From positions 62,001 through 126,000 of the forward strand of contig NZ_VLXZ01000004.1 of the NCBI RefSeq assembly GCF_007293315.1: a stretch of DNA of 64,000 nucleotides, written 5' to 3'. The translations under genes were made by a program, and so were the position numbers. A model generated the notes under the pieces. That model was not told the DNA's origin. It worked only from the letters and a program-made list of their open reading frames with translations, and did not search any database. Position 1 is the first letter of the stretch, and the number at the start of each line of letters is the position of its first letter. This DNA comes from Alkalicoccobacillus porphyridii. GTDB lineage: Bacteria > Bacillota > Bacilli > Bacillales > Bacillaceae_D. This document shows positions 9,250-17,124 of the stretch, piece after piece.

Positions 9250-10116
9250 GTGATACGTAAGTTAAAAATCATTCTTGAAATGATTAAATTTGAGCATACG
9301 GTATTTGCATTACCATTTGCATTTATGGGAACCATTGTTGGAAGTATAATTATTAATGGACGTTTTCCAGAATGGATGGATTGGGTATGGATTGTGGTCG
9401 CCATGTTTGGAGCAAGAAGCGCGGCGATGTCATTAAATCGTTTGATTGATGAACGAATTGACCGAGATAATCCACGTACAGCTGACCGAGCGATTCCGTC
9501 TGGGTTAGTTTCCAAGATGGAAGTTCTATTATTTATTGTCGTTTCTTTTGCCTTATTATTTATTGCGGCTTTTCAGCTTAACCCGCTGGCCGTTGTCTTT
9601 TTACCGCTAGCTGTCTTTTTGCTAGTGATTTATTCATATACAAAACGCTTTACATGGATGTGTCATATTGTGCTGGGATTAACCATAGGTTTTGCCCCTC
9701 TTGGCGGATGGATCGCGGTTACCGGACAAATTACTTGGACAGCCATTATTCTATATTTAGCAGTAGCCCTTTGGATTGCTGGTTTTGACGTTGTGTATGC
9801 AACCCAGGATGCAGAGTATGACCGGGAACGTGGACTTTACTCCATACCAAGTCGTTTTGGAGTGGCGAAAGGACTTATGATTGCAAGAGGTCTTCATATT
9901 GCGAGCTTTTGCGCATTTTTAATGTTGTTTTTTATCACCGGCTTGTTAGGTTGGATCTATTTGATAGGTGTTATAATTGCTGGATTGATGATGCTCTATC
10001 AGCATTCACTTGTAACAAAGAATGATTTATCGAGAGTGATGTTTGCCTTCTTTCCGATGAACGGAACGTTAAGTGTAGTTATGTTTTGTTTTACAATGGG
10101 GGATATATTACTATGA
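9250..10116 (+). CDS. UbiA-family prenyltransferase (futalosine-route MqnP-like)
   Basis: Integral membrane aromatic prenyltransferase with eight or nine hydrophobic segments. The two Asp-rich motifs are visible: NRLIDERIDRDNPRT and DVVYATQDAEYDRERG. It would attach the heptaprenyl chain to the naphthoate ring. It is closer in pattern to the 4-hydroxybenzoate/UbiA type than to MenA, as expected in futalosine-pathway bacteria. GTG 9250 follows AAGGGGA; GTG 9220 is an alternative. It overlaps ubiX by 4 bp (ATGA). Confidence 0.85.
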   Translation: MIRKLKIILEMIKFEHTVFALPFAFMGTIVGSIIINGRFPEWMDWVWIVVAMFGARSAAMSLNRLIDERIDRDNPRTADRAIPSGLVSKMEVLLFIVVSFALLFIAAFQLNPLAVVFLPLAVFLLVIYSYTKRFTWMCHIVLGLTIGFAPLGGWIAVTGQITWTAIILYLAVALWIAGFDVVYATQDAEYDRERGLYSIPSRFGVAKGLMIARGLHIASFCAFLMLFFITGLLGWIYLIGVIIAGLMMLYQHSLVTKNDLSRVMFAFFPMNGTLSVVMFCFTMGDILL

Positions 10117-10709
10117 CTTTACCATATGTAGTAGGTGTTACTGGTGCAAGTGGTGGAATTTATGCGGTTCGACTTGTTCAGGAGCTGTTAAGATTAGATC
10201 ATGAAGTTCATCTAGTGATAACAGAAGCCGCGTGGCAGGTATTTAAAGAAGAAATGAAGCTGGACACGACAGATCGAAAAGCGTTGTTAGCTAGCTTGTT
10301 TCCTAATAATCAATCCTTATTGCATGTTCATGATCTCCATCATTATGCCGCTCCTATTGCAAGTGGCTCATTTAAAACAGCGGGTATGATTGTGATTCCA
10401 TGCTCGATGGGATCTCTTTCTGGTATTGCATCAGGTGCCTCTGGTAATTTAATAGAAAGAGCTGCTGATGTCATGCTTAAGGAAAGACGCAAGCTCGTTA
10501 TAGTACCTCGGGAAACACCATTACATCAAATTCAGCTAGAAAATATGCTGAAATTATCTAATGCGGGTGCGATTCTCCTACCAGCTATGCCGGGATTTTA
10601 TCATGCTCCAGAAACGATGGATGATCTAATTAATTTTGTTGTCGGAAAAGCTTTAGATGTTCTTGATGTGGATCACGACCTGTTTAAAAGGTGGGGAAGT
10701 ACATCATGA
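10113..10709 (+). CDS. ubiX: UbiX-family flavin prenyltransferase
   Basis: Makes prenylated FMN, the cofactor of UbiD-type decarboxylases. N-terminal GVTGASGGIYAVRL forms the FMN/phosphate loop, and CSMGSLSGIASG follows mid-protein. Length is 198 residues with ATG 10113 after ATGGGGGA. It overlaps the prenyltransferase upstream and mqnA downstream by 4 bp each, implying translational coupling. In the futalosine route this activity supports decarboxylation of the prenylated naphthoate; the UbiD partner is not in this window. Confidence 0.92.
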   Translation: MTLPYVVGVTGASGGIYAVRLVQELLRLDHEVHLVITEAAWQVFKEEMKLDTTDRKALLASLFPNNQSLLHVHDLHHYAAPIASGSFKTAGMIVIPCSMGSLSGIASGASGNLIERAADVMLKERRKLVIVPRETPLHQIQLENMLKLSNAGAILLPAMPGFYHAPETMDDLINFVVGKALDVLDVDHDLFKRWGSTS

Positions 10710-11548
10710 CATTACGTATCGGCGAAATCGAATATGCGAACATCCAACCTTTTTTTCATAAATTAAATCGGAAGCAGTTAGGATCCCAAGGGTTTGAATT
10801 AATCACAAACGTACCAAGTAGAATTAATGAAGAGCTTGCAGCAGGACGATTAGATGTTGCAGGAATTTCTTCTTTTTCCTACGCTGAGCATGCTGATGAG
10901 TACTCGATTCTTCCTGACATCTCCGTATCCTCCAAGGGAGAAGTACGATCTTTGCTTTTGTTTTCTAAAGTACCTATTGAGAAGCTGAATGAAAAAACAA
11001 TTGCATTGACTGCGAGCTCTGCTACAACGATTCATCTGTTAAAGATTATGCTGCACTTCTTTTATGATTTGCAGGTTCAATACGTTACAATGAAGCCTCA
11101 ACTTCATAGCATGCTCGATCATCATGACGCTGCTCTGCTAATAGGGGATGATGCCATTCGGGCAGCAAGAAAAACGGGTGATCTGCATGTATATGATCTT
11201 GGCGAGCTATGGTATCAACATACTGGCCTGCCAATGACATATGCTTTGTTTGCTGTTCGCAAAGAAGTACTACATACTCAAACCAATCCATTAGAAACGG
11301 TATATCAATCGCTGTTGGATAGTCGAGAGCAAACAAAAGAAGATAATTATCGCCAATTAGCTGAGCATTTTTCCTTGAAACAAGGGGGAACATTTCATTT
11401 TTGGCAGTCATATTTTCAAAATCTATGGTATCATTTTAATGAAGAGAACATGCGTGGACTATTATATTATTACAAGCTGGCTTATGAGTATGGATTCTTG
11501 TCAAAGTCAATTCACTCAATTAGCGTCTGGAATAAGATTCATTCCTGA
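10706..11548 (+). CDS. mqnA: chorismate dehydratase MqnA (futalosine menaquinone pathway)
   Basis: Removes water from chorismate to give 3-enolpyruvylbenzoate, the entry step of the futalosine route. The family pattern is seen as RIGEIEYANIQPFF at the N terminus, then SRINEELAAGRLDVAGISSF, in a periplasmic-binding-protein-like fold. The expected LLIGDDAI element follows. ATG 10706 overlaps the ubiX stop (ATGA). Length 280 residues. Chorismate would come from aroC at 14231. The presence of mqnA implies that this organism does not rely on the classical MenF-MenB route at this step. Confidence 0.88.
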   Translation: MTLRIGEIEYANIQPFFHKLNRKQLGSQGFELITNVPSRINEELAAGRLDVAGISSFSYAEHADEYSILPDISVSSKGEVRSLLLFSKVPIEKLNEKTIALTASSATTIHLLKIMLHFFYDLQVQYVTMKPQLHSMLDHHDAALLIGDDAIRAARKTGDLHVYDLGELWYQHTGLPMTYALFAVRKEVLHTQTNPLETVYQSLLDSREQTKEDNYRQLAEHFSLKQGGTFHFWQSYFQNLWYHFNEENMRGLLYYYKLAYEYGFLSKSIHSISVWNKIHS

Positions 11549-11574
11549 TATGGCGGGCAGGATAAGGTGACATA

Positions 11575-12543
11575 ATGAAACTAGCAGAAATCTACGGACA
11601 TTTTCAATCAGATATTAAGATCATCGAAAAGGAATTAGAAGAGACGATTCAAGCAAGGCACGAGGTACTACGTCAGGCGTCAACGGACTTGTTACACGCT
11701 GGGGGAAAGCGTATTAGACCTGTCTTTGTTTTGCTTGCAGCTAGATTCGGCACATATGATATTCAAGCGCTGAAACATATTGCTGTTTCGCTTGAGCTTA
11801 TTCATATGGCCTCATTGGTCCATGATGATGTGATTGATGATGCAGACTTACGACGTGGAAAAAAAACAATCAAGTCGCAATGGGATAATCGTGTGGCTAT
11901 GTATGCGGGCGATTACATTTTTGCAAAGGCAGTGCAAACAGCAGCCTACTTTGATTCTCGCTCCATTCACTTGATTATCTCTGATGCCATCATGGAAATG
12001 TGCATTGGGGAAGTTGAACAGATTCGAGATCAGTTTAACTGGGATCAGAATTTGCGGACGTACTTCCGCAGGATTAAGCGAAAAACGGCACTTCTAATTG
12101 CCGTTAGCTGTAAACTTGGTGCCATCGCAGCTAATGCACCTATTGATGTCCAACGAAGACTTTATTTATTTGGATATTACGTTGGGATGTCGTTTCAAAT
12201 TACGGACGATATTCTTGATTTTGTTGGTACCATGGAGCAGCTTGGCAAGCCAGCAGGTGGTGATTTGCGCCAGGGCAATGTTACACTTCCGGCTCTATAC
12301 GCCATGTATAAAGAACCAAAACTGAAGACCATCATTCAAAGTAGCCTTACAAAAGACGAGCCATTTGAAGACATGACTGATATTATTAATCAGATTAAAG
12401 CCTCTGGTGGCATTGAATATGCGGTTACAATAAGTGATCGTTATCTTCAAAAGGCTTTTGATCAGCTTGAAGCATTACCTGATGTAGAAGCAAAAACCTA
12501 TTTTTTGCAGCTTGCATCCTATATAGGCAGAAGGAAGTTTTAA
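11575..12543 (+). CDS. hepT: heptaprenyl diphosphate synthase component II
   Basis: Catalytic subunit that extends farnesyl diphosphate to heptaprenyl diphosphate, working with HepS. It has the two Asp-rich motifs of trans-prenyl synthases: HDDVIDDADLRRG (about residues 82-94) and ITDDILDF (about 209-216), plus GGKRIRP near the N terminus. Length 322 residues. ATG 11575 has a weak AAGGTG site and follows mqnA by 26 bp. A strong terminator ends the cluster at 12555-12589. Confidence 0.97.
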   Translation: MKLAEIYGHFQSDIKIIEKELEETIQARHEVLRQASTDLLHAGGKRIRPVFVLLAARFGTYDIQALKHIAVSLELIHMASLVHDDVIDDADLRRGKKTIKSQWDNRVAMYAGDYIFAKAVQTAAYFDSRSIHLIISDAIMEMCIGEVEQIRDQFNWDQNLRTYFRRIKRKTALLIAVSCKLGAIAANAPIDVQRRLYLFGYYVGMSFQITDDILDFVGTMEQLGKPAGGDLRQGNVTLPALYAMYKEPKLKTIIQSSLTKDEPFEDMTDIINQIKASGGIEYAVTISDRYLQKAFDQLEALPDVEAKTYFLQLASYIGRRKF

Positions 12544-12554
12544 CAGGATATTAG

Positions 12555-12589
12555 GTCAGTTATTGATATTGTCAATAGCTGGCTTTTTT
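12555..12589 (+). terminator. intrinsic terminator after hepT
   Basis: GTCAGTTATTGA (12555-12566) pairs fully with TCAATAGCTGGC (12572-12583), including two G-U pairs; six T follow. Confidence 0.9.
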
Positions 12590-12653
12590 GCTATACTCAA
12601 CAATGTAAGCGAATGCATAACATACATATTGATGAAGAAAAGAGGCTATACAT

Positions 12654-13097
12654 ATGGAACGTACCTACTTAATGGTTAAGCCTGACGGAGTTCAAAGGGG
12701 TTTAATCGGAGAAATTATTTCTCGTTTTGAGGCAAAAGGATTTACACTTGTTGCTGGAAAGCTTACTCAGCTATCAAGGGATCTGGCAGAAACCCATTAT
12801 GGTGAGCACAAAGAACGTCCTTTTTTCGGAGAGCTTGTAGATTTTATTACCTCTGGTCCGGTATTTGCTATGGTGTGGGAAGGTGAGAATGTCATTAAGT
12901 CTTCACGCACATTGGTAGGTTCAACTAATCCAATTGAAGCATCACCGGGTACGATTAGAGGCGATTATGGCGTACATGTTGGTATGAATTTGATACACGG
13001 CTCTGATTCACCGGAAAGCGCGGTAAGAGAAATTAATCTCTTTTTTACAGAAGATGAGCTTGTTTCTTATAAGAAAACAATCAATCAATGGATTTAA
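12654..13097 (+). CDS. ndk: nucleoside diphosphate kinase
   Basis: Transfers the gamma phosphate from ATP to nucleoside diphosphates. [16 protein letters not shown] opens the protein, and the catalytic histidine is in [17 protein letters not shown] (the family NxxHGSDS). Length 147 residues is typical. ATG 12654 follows AAGAGG. It is probably a single-gene unit, with a hairpin right after the stop (13097-13126, many G-U pairs, no T run) and a true terminator further on. Confidence 0.98.
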   Translation: MERTYLMVKPDGVQRGLIGEIISRFEAKGFTLVAGKLTQLSRDLAETHYGEHKERPFFGELVDFITSGPVFAMVWEGENVIKSSRTLVGSTNPIEASPGTIRGDYGVHVGMNLIHGSDSPESAVREINLFFTEDELVSYKKTINQWI

Positions 13098-13140
13098 ACG
13101 AGGGAGGGTAACCTACCTCTTTCGTTATAATAACAAAGAT

Positions 13141-13190
13141 GAGCAGAACAATTATGTTAGCCTACATAACTGTTCTGCTCTTTCTTGTTG
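13141..13190 (+). terminator. intrinsic terminator downstream of ndk
   Basis: GAGCAGAACAATTATGT pairs with ACATAACTGTTCTGCTC (17 bp, one mismatch) around a 6-nt loop, then TTTCTTGTT. Confidence 0.85.
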
Positions 13191-13282
13191 CTAAAACCAA
13201 CTTGGACATAAGAAGATCTCAATCTGACAGAAGAATTTCAAATTATCTTTTAGAGTTGTATTCTTTTGTGTAACAGTTTGGG

Positions 13283-13312
13283 TTGAGCGCAGTCATCAAA
13301 ATAGGGTATGAT
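13283..13312 (+). promoter_or_regulatory. candidate sigma-A promoter of cheR
   Basis: TTGAGC (13283-13288), 18-nt spacer, TATGAT (13307-13312), 30 bp before cheR. Confidence 0.5.
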
Positions 13313-13341
13313 GATCAAAAGATATTTAAGAAGGAGACCAC

Positions 13342-14118
13342 ATGAACGGGGATTACGAGCAATTTATTCAATCGCTTAAATCAATGACTGGCATTGATTT
13401 AGCATCCTATAAAGAAGCACAAATGAAACGAAGATTAACATCATTACGAGAGAAAAAAGGATTTCCAGACTTTGCATCCTATGTTAGAGCTATGTTACAT
13501 AATCAGGAGCTGTTAGATGAGTGTTTGGAAAGAATGACGATTAATGTTTCTGAATTTTTTCGAAACCACTCACGTTGGCAGGTACTCGATCAGGACATTC
13601 TACCGAGATTGCTAACTCCAACACGAACGCTTAAAACCTGGAGTGCAGCGTGTTCTTCAGGTGAAGAACCGTATACACTGGCTATGATTCTTCTAAAGCA
13701 TTTACAGCCTGACCAATTCTCAATCCTGGCAACAGATCTCGATCGTGTGATTTTAGAGCGTGCAAAGCTCGGGTTGTATGGGGAGCGTTCTATGAAGGAA
13801 GTTCCACCCATTATGCTCGATCAATATTTTTCAAAGAAAAGCACGATCTATGAGCTTGATGCAACATTAAAACAATTGGTTACATTTAAACAACAAAATT
13901 TGTTATCAGATCGGTTTGCAGGACCGTATGATTTAATTATCTGTCGGAATGTGATGATTTATTTTACGGAGGAAGCCAAGCATATTCTTTATCAGAAATT
14001 CAGTAGAGCATTACGACCTGGCGGGATATTGTTTGTAGGTAGCACCGAACAGATCTTTAATCCAGATACATATGGTTTAAAAAGTCGAGATACGTTCTTT
14101 TATGAAAAGATTGGATAA
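13342..14118 (+). CDS. cheR: chemotaxis protein methyltransferase CheR
   Basis: Methylates glutamates of chemoreceptors using SAM. The small helical N-terminal domain (about residues 1-75) includes [18 protein letters not shown], which binds receptors. The SAM domain has [32 protein letters not shown] and [12 protein letters not shown]. Length 258 residues. AAGGAGA precedes ATG. It lies between ndk and aroC, as in B. subtilis, away from the main fla/che operon. Confidence 0.97.
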   Translation: MNGDYEQFIQSLKSMTGIDLASYKEAQMKRRLTSLREKKGFPDFASYVRAMLHNQELLDECLERMTINVSEFFRNHSRWQVLDQDILPRLLTPTRTLKTWSAACSSGEEPYTLAMILLKHLQPDQFSILATDLDRVILERAKLGLYGERSMKEVPPIMLDQYFSKKSTIYELDATLKQLVTFKQQNLLSDRFAGPYDLIICRNVMIYFTEEAKHILYQKFSRALRPGGILFVGSTEQIFNPDTYGLKSRDTFFYEKIG

Positions 14119-14142
14119 ACAGAATTGATTTTAGTGTGATAG

Positions 14143-14171
14143 AAGACATCAATATAAATATATGTTATAAT
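14143..14171 (+). promoter_or_regulatory. candidate sigma-A promoter of aroC
   Basis: TATAAT at 14166-14171 with a weak -35 AAGACA at 14143-14148 (17-nt spacer), 60 bp upstream of aroC. Confidence 0.4.
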
Positions 14172-14230
14172 TTAACGCATAAAAGCGATAAAGAATTGAG
14201 TTATACGTATGGATAGTAGGGGGATGGAAG

Positions 14231-15403
14231 ATGAGATATTTAACGGCAGGAGAGTCGCATGGACCACAGCTAACAACCATAATTGAAGGGGTGCCGGCTC
14301 AGCTGGAGCTTACGGCGGAAGATATTAATACAGAGCTTTCCAGAAGACAGGGCGGTTATGGTCGTGGCAGACGTATGCAAATTGAAAAGGACCAGGTTCA
14401 AATTACAAGTGGCGTTCGTCATGGAAAAACTACAGGGGCTCCCATCGCCTTAGTAGTAGAGAACAAGGATTGGACTCATTGGACAAAGGTGATGGGCGCT
14501 GAGCCTATTTCAGATGAAGAAGAGAAGGAAGTAAAAAGAAAGCTAACTCGACCAAGACCGGGGCATGCAGATTTAAATGGTGCGATTAAGTATGGTCATC
14601 GTGATATGCGGAACGTTCTAGAGCGCTCCTCTGCAAGAGAAACGACAGTTCGAGTGGCAGCAGGAGCCGTCGCAAAAAAAATCCTCAAAACGTTTGGAAT
14701 TGAAGTAGCAGGGCACGTTCTTGAAATTGGTGGCGTCCGTGCTGTTCAAACAGAATATCAATCTGTTAAGGATCTTAAAGAACGCTCTGAAGCCTCTCAG
14801 GTACGCTGTTTAGATGACCAGGCATCAGAGCAAATGATGGCTGCCATAGATCAAGCAAAACAAGACGGAGATTCAATTGGGGGCATAGTTGAGGTTGTTG
14901 TGAGTGGTGTACCAATTGGACTCGGAAGTCATGTGCAATATGACCGTAAGCTTGATGCGAAAATTGCTGGTGCCATTATGAGCATTAATGCTTTTAAAGG
15001 TGTAGAAATTGGCATTGGTTTTGAAGCGGCTAAATTACCAGGCAGTCGTGTTCACGATGAAATTATTTGGGACGAAGAGCAAGGCTACACCCGAAAGACC
15101 AACAATCTTGGTGGGTTTGAGGGCGGAATGACAAATGGTATGCCTATCGTAGTAAAAGGCGTAATGAAGCCAATACCAACCTTATATAAGCCTCTTCAAA
15201 GTGTAGACATTGAAACAAAAGAGCCGTTCCAAGCCAGCATTGAACGCTCGGACAGCTGTGCAGTTCCAGCAGCCTCTGTAGTGGCTGAAGCAGTCGTGGC
15301 TTGGGAAATAGCTGGTGCCCTGCTTGAAACGTTTGGACAGGATAAGGTGGAAGCTATTTCTGAGAATATTCATCGTCACAATGCTGCGGCAAAGGACTTT
15401 TAA
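14231..15403 (+). CDS. aroC: chorismate synthase
   Basis: Converts 5-enolpyruvylshikimate-3-phosphate to chorismate with reduced FMN. Signatures: [17 protein letters not shown] at the N terminus, [30 protein letters not shown] and [18 protein letters not shown]. Length 390 residues. The site TAGGGGGA precedes ATG. It starts aroC-aroB-aroH, whose product feeds trpE, aroH and, through chorismate, mqnA in this window. The gene is called aroF in B. subtilis. Confidence 0.98.
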   Translation: MRYLTAGESHGPQLTTIIEGVPAQLELTAEDINTELSRRQGGYGRGRRMQIEKDQVQITSGVRHGKTTGAPIALVVENKDWTHWTKVMGAEPISDEEEKEVKRKLTRPRPGHADLNGAIKYGHRDMRNVLERSSARETTVRVAAGAVAKKILKTFGIEVAGHVLEIGGVRAVQTEYQSVKDLKERSEASQVRCLDDQASEQMMAAIDQAKQDGDSIGGIVEVVVSGVPIGLGSHVQYDRKLDAKIAGAIMSINAFKGVEIGIGFEAAKLPGSRVHDEIIWDEEQGYTRKTNNLGGFEGGMTNGMPIVVKGVMKPIPTLYKPLQSVDIETKEPFQASIERSDSCAVPAASVVAEAVVAWEIAGALLETFGQDKVEAISENIHRHNAAAKDF

Positions 15404-15406
15404 TTA

Positions 15407-16483
15407 ATGAAACAGGTTCATGTAAATACAAATGACCATTCATATACCGTGTATTTAGACAATGGGTTACGATTTGAAACCGGGAAATGGCTGCAGAAGT
15501 GTCTGGAGCAACCGGTGTCTTCTATTTTAGTTATTACAGATTCCACGGTTGGTCCGCTATATTTAAAGGATGTGCTCTCTGGTTTAAGTGGATTTGAGCA
15601 AGTGCATACTGTGACGATTCCGAGTGGCGAACAGTCAAAATCCTTTGCTGAATATGAGCGATTGATTACGGAAGCTTTAACGTGTGGTTTGGACAGGAAA
15701 TCAGTCATCATTGCACTTGGTGGCGGCGTCGTTGGAGATATTGCTGGGTTTGTTGCGGCTTCCTATATGCGAGGTATTCGTTTTGTTCAAATGCCGACAA
15801 CGCTGCTCGCTCATGATAGTAGTGTCGGAGGAAAAGTCGCCATTAATCATGCTTTAGGTAAGAACATGGTAGGGGCATTTCATCAGCCTGAAGTTGTATT
15901 ATATGACACAGCGATGCTGGGGTCACTTTCAACACAAGAATGGCGCTCGGGCTTTGCTGAGGTCCTAAAGCATGGTCTCATTCTTAATCGCCCATTTTAT
16001 GAGTGGCTGCAAACGTCCATTAAGTCATTTGACTCCATAGATAATGACTTAATGGCAGAGCTTCTTAGTCAATCAATAGCTATTAAAGCGAAGGTCGTAT
16101 CCGAGGATGAACAAGAGCATGGCGTTAGAGCGCTGCTAAACCTTGGACACACACTTGGACACGCAATTGAGTCCGTATCCGGATATGGGCGAATCACTCA
16201 TGGTGAGGCAGTAGTCATAGGAATTGTGTTTGCAATGAGGCTGAGTGAACAGCTTTATGATACTCATCTTGATATACCTAGCTTCATAGCCTGGGTGAAG
16301 TCATTCGGATATGAGACTGAAATTCCTAATGAGTTAAGTCGTCAAGAGCTTTTACTTGCTATGAAAAAAGACAAAAAAACAGAAGCCGGAATGATCCGGA
16401 TGATCTTATTAAAAGAAATTGGAGTAGCTTGTGTAGAGAAGGTAGAAACAGATATAATTTTTTCTCTACTCAAAGAGAATTAG
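15407..16483 (+). CDS. aroB: 3-dehydroquinate synthase
   Basis: NAD- and metal-dependent cyclisation of DAHP to 3-dehydroquinate, the second step of the shikimate pathway. GGGVVGDIAGFVAASYMRGI binds NAD; FAEVLKHGLI and LGHTLGHAIE carry metal and substrate residues. ATG 15407 is 3 bp after the aroC stop with no clear Shine-Dalgarno, so translation probably depends on coupling. Length 358 residues. Confidence 0.98.
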   Translation: MKQVHVNTNDHSYTVYLDNGLRFETGKWLQKCLEQPVSSILVITDSTVGPLYLKDVLSGLSGFEQVHTVTIPSGEQSKSFAEYERLITEALTCGLDRKSVIIALGGGVVGDIAGFVAASYMRGIRFVQMPTTLLAHDSSVGGKVAINHALGKNMVGAFHQPEVVLYDTAMLGSLSTQEWRSGFAEVLKHGLILNRPFYEWLQTSIKSFDSIDNDLMAELLSQSIAIKAKVVSEDEQEHGVRALLNLGHTLGHAIESVSGYGRITHGEAVVIGIVFAMRLSEQLYDTHLDIPSFIAWVKSFGYETEIPNELSRQELLLAMKKDKKTEAGMIRMILLKEIGVACVEKVETDIIFSLLKEN

Positions 16484-16493
16484 GAGGCTGGAA

Positions 16494-16871
16494 ATGGTTC
16501 GAGGCATTCGTGGGGCAACAACTGTCGAAGAAAATAAGGAGCACTTCATTCTGGATGCAACCGAGCAGCTTTTTGTGGATATAGTGAAGCAAAATAACAT
16601 CAAACCTGAGGACGTGGCACAAGTATTATTAACGGCCACATCAGACCTAAATGCTGCCTTTCCAGCTAAAGCAATGCGCCGCTTAGAGGGCTGGGACTAT
16701 GTTCCGGTAACCTGTGCGCAAGAAATAAATGTGGCTTCTGGTATGCCACTATGCATTCGAATGCTTATGACGGTTAACACAGATAAAACACAGCAACAAA
16801 TAAAGCATGTTTATTTAAACAATGCAGTTAAGCTTCGTCCTGATTTGGCACAAACAGAAGTTGATAGTTGA
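16494..16871 (+). CDS. aroH: chorismate mutase, AroH type
   Basis: Monofunctional trimeric chorismate mutase that makes prephenate for Phe and Tyr synthesis. VRGIRGATTVEENKE opens the protein; VTCAQEINVASGMPLCIRML and the C-terminal HVYLNNAVKLRPDL complete the AroH pattern. Length 125 residues. AGGAGG lies 7 bases before ATG. The trp promoter -35 begins inside the last codons of this gene. Confidence 0.97.
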   Translation: MVRGIRGATTVEENKEHFILDATEQLFVDIVKQNNIKPEDVAQVLLTATSDLNAAFPAKAMRRLEGWDYVPVTCAQEINVASGMPLCIRMLMTVNTDKTQQQIKHVYLNNAVKLRPDLAQTEVDS

Positions 16872-16897
16872 CGATTAGGATAGATGCAAGGTACAAT
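16868..16897 (+). promoter_or_regulatory. trp operon promoter (sigma-A)
   Basis: TTGACG (16868-16873), 18-nt spacer, TACAAT (16892-16897). The -35 overlaps the aroH stop codon. Transcription is expected to begin near 16903-16905, just before the 5' stem-loop of the leader. Confidence 0.8.
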
Positions 16898-16902
16898 TTA
16901 TG

Positions 16903-17124
16903 AAAGTGTACGGACCAGAGGGTCTGTAGCTTCAGATGAGAGTATTACGAGATGAGAAAAAATGAGAAGAGCCGAGTAGAGAAGAGCTGAGTAGAGACGA
17001 GCGGAGACGAGACCAGTCTGCCCTTTACACGTCCCTGAGCCAAGCTCAGAGGGCGTTTTTATATTCCTCTATAGTTACCCTTCCTTCTACTGGCCCTCAT
17101 ATACGTGAGGAGCGAGACAATTCA
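16903..17124 (+). promoter_or_regulatory. trp leader: 5' stem-loop, TRAP binding site and trpE SD region
   Basis: A 6-bp hairpin CGGACC-AGAG-GGTCTG (16911-16926) matches the position of the 5' stem-loop known in the B. subtilis leader. GAG triplets then start at 16949, 16954, 16964, 16969, 16974, 16979, 16984, 16989, 16994, 16999, 17004 and 17009: twelve in exact 5-nt register with one empty register at 16959. CGGAGACG (17002-17009) can pair with CGTCCCTG (17030-17037) as an antiterminator that overlaps both the last triplets and the terminator arm. CCTCA (17095-17099) can mask TGAGG (17106-17110) in the trpE Shine-Dalgarno. Confidence 0.92.
17031..17060 (+). terminator. trp attenuator terminator
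   Basis: GTCCCTGAGC (17031-17040), loop CAA, GCTCAG-A-GGGC (17044-17054, one bulged A), then GTTTTT. It lies 20 bp after the last GAG triplet, so TRAP binding would free this hairpin to form. Confidence 0.92.

Noticed and set aside
13097-13126. Hairpin directly after ndk as terminator
   Set aside because: The stem depends on G-U pairs and no T run follows; the stronger terminator is at 13141-13190.
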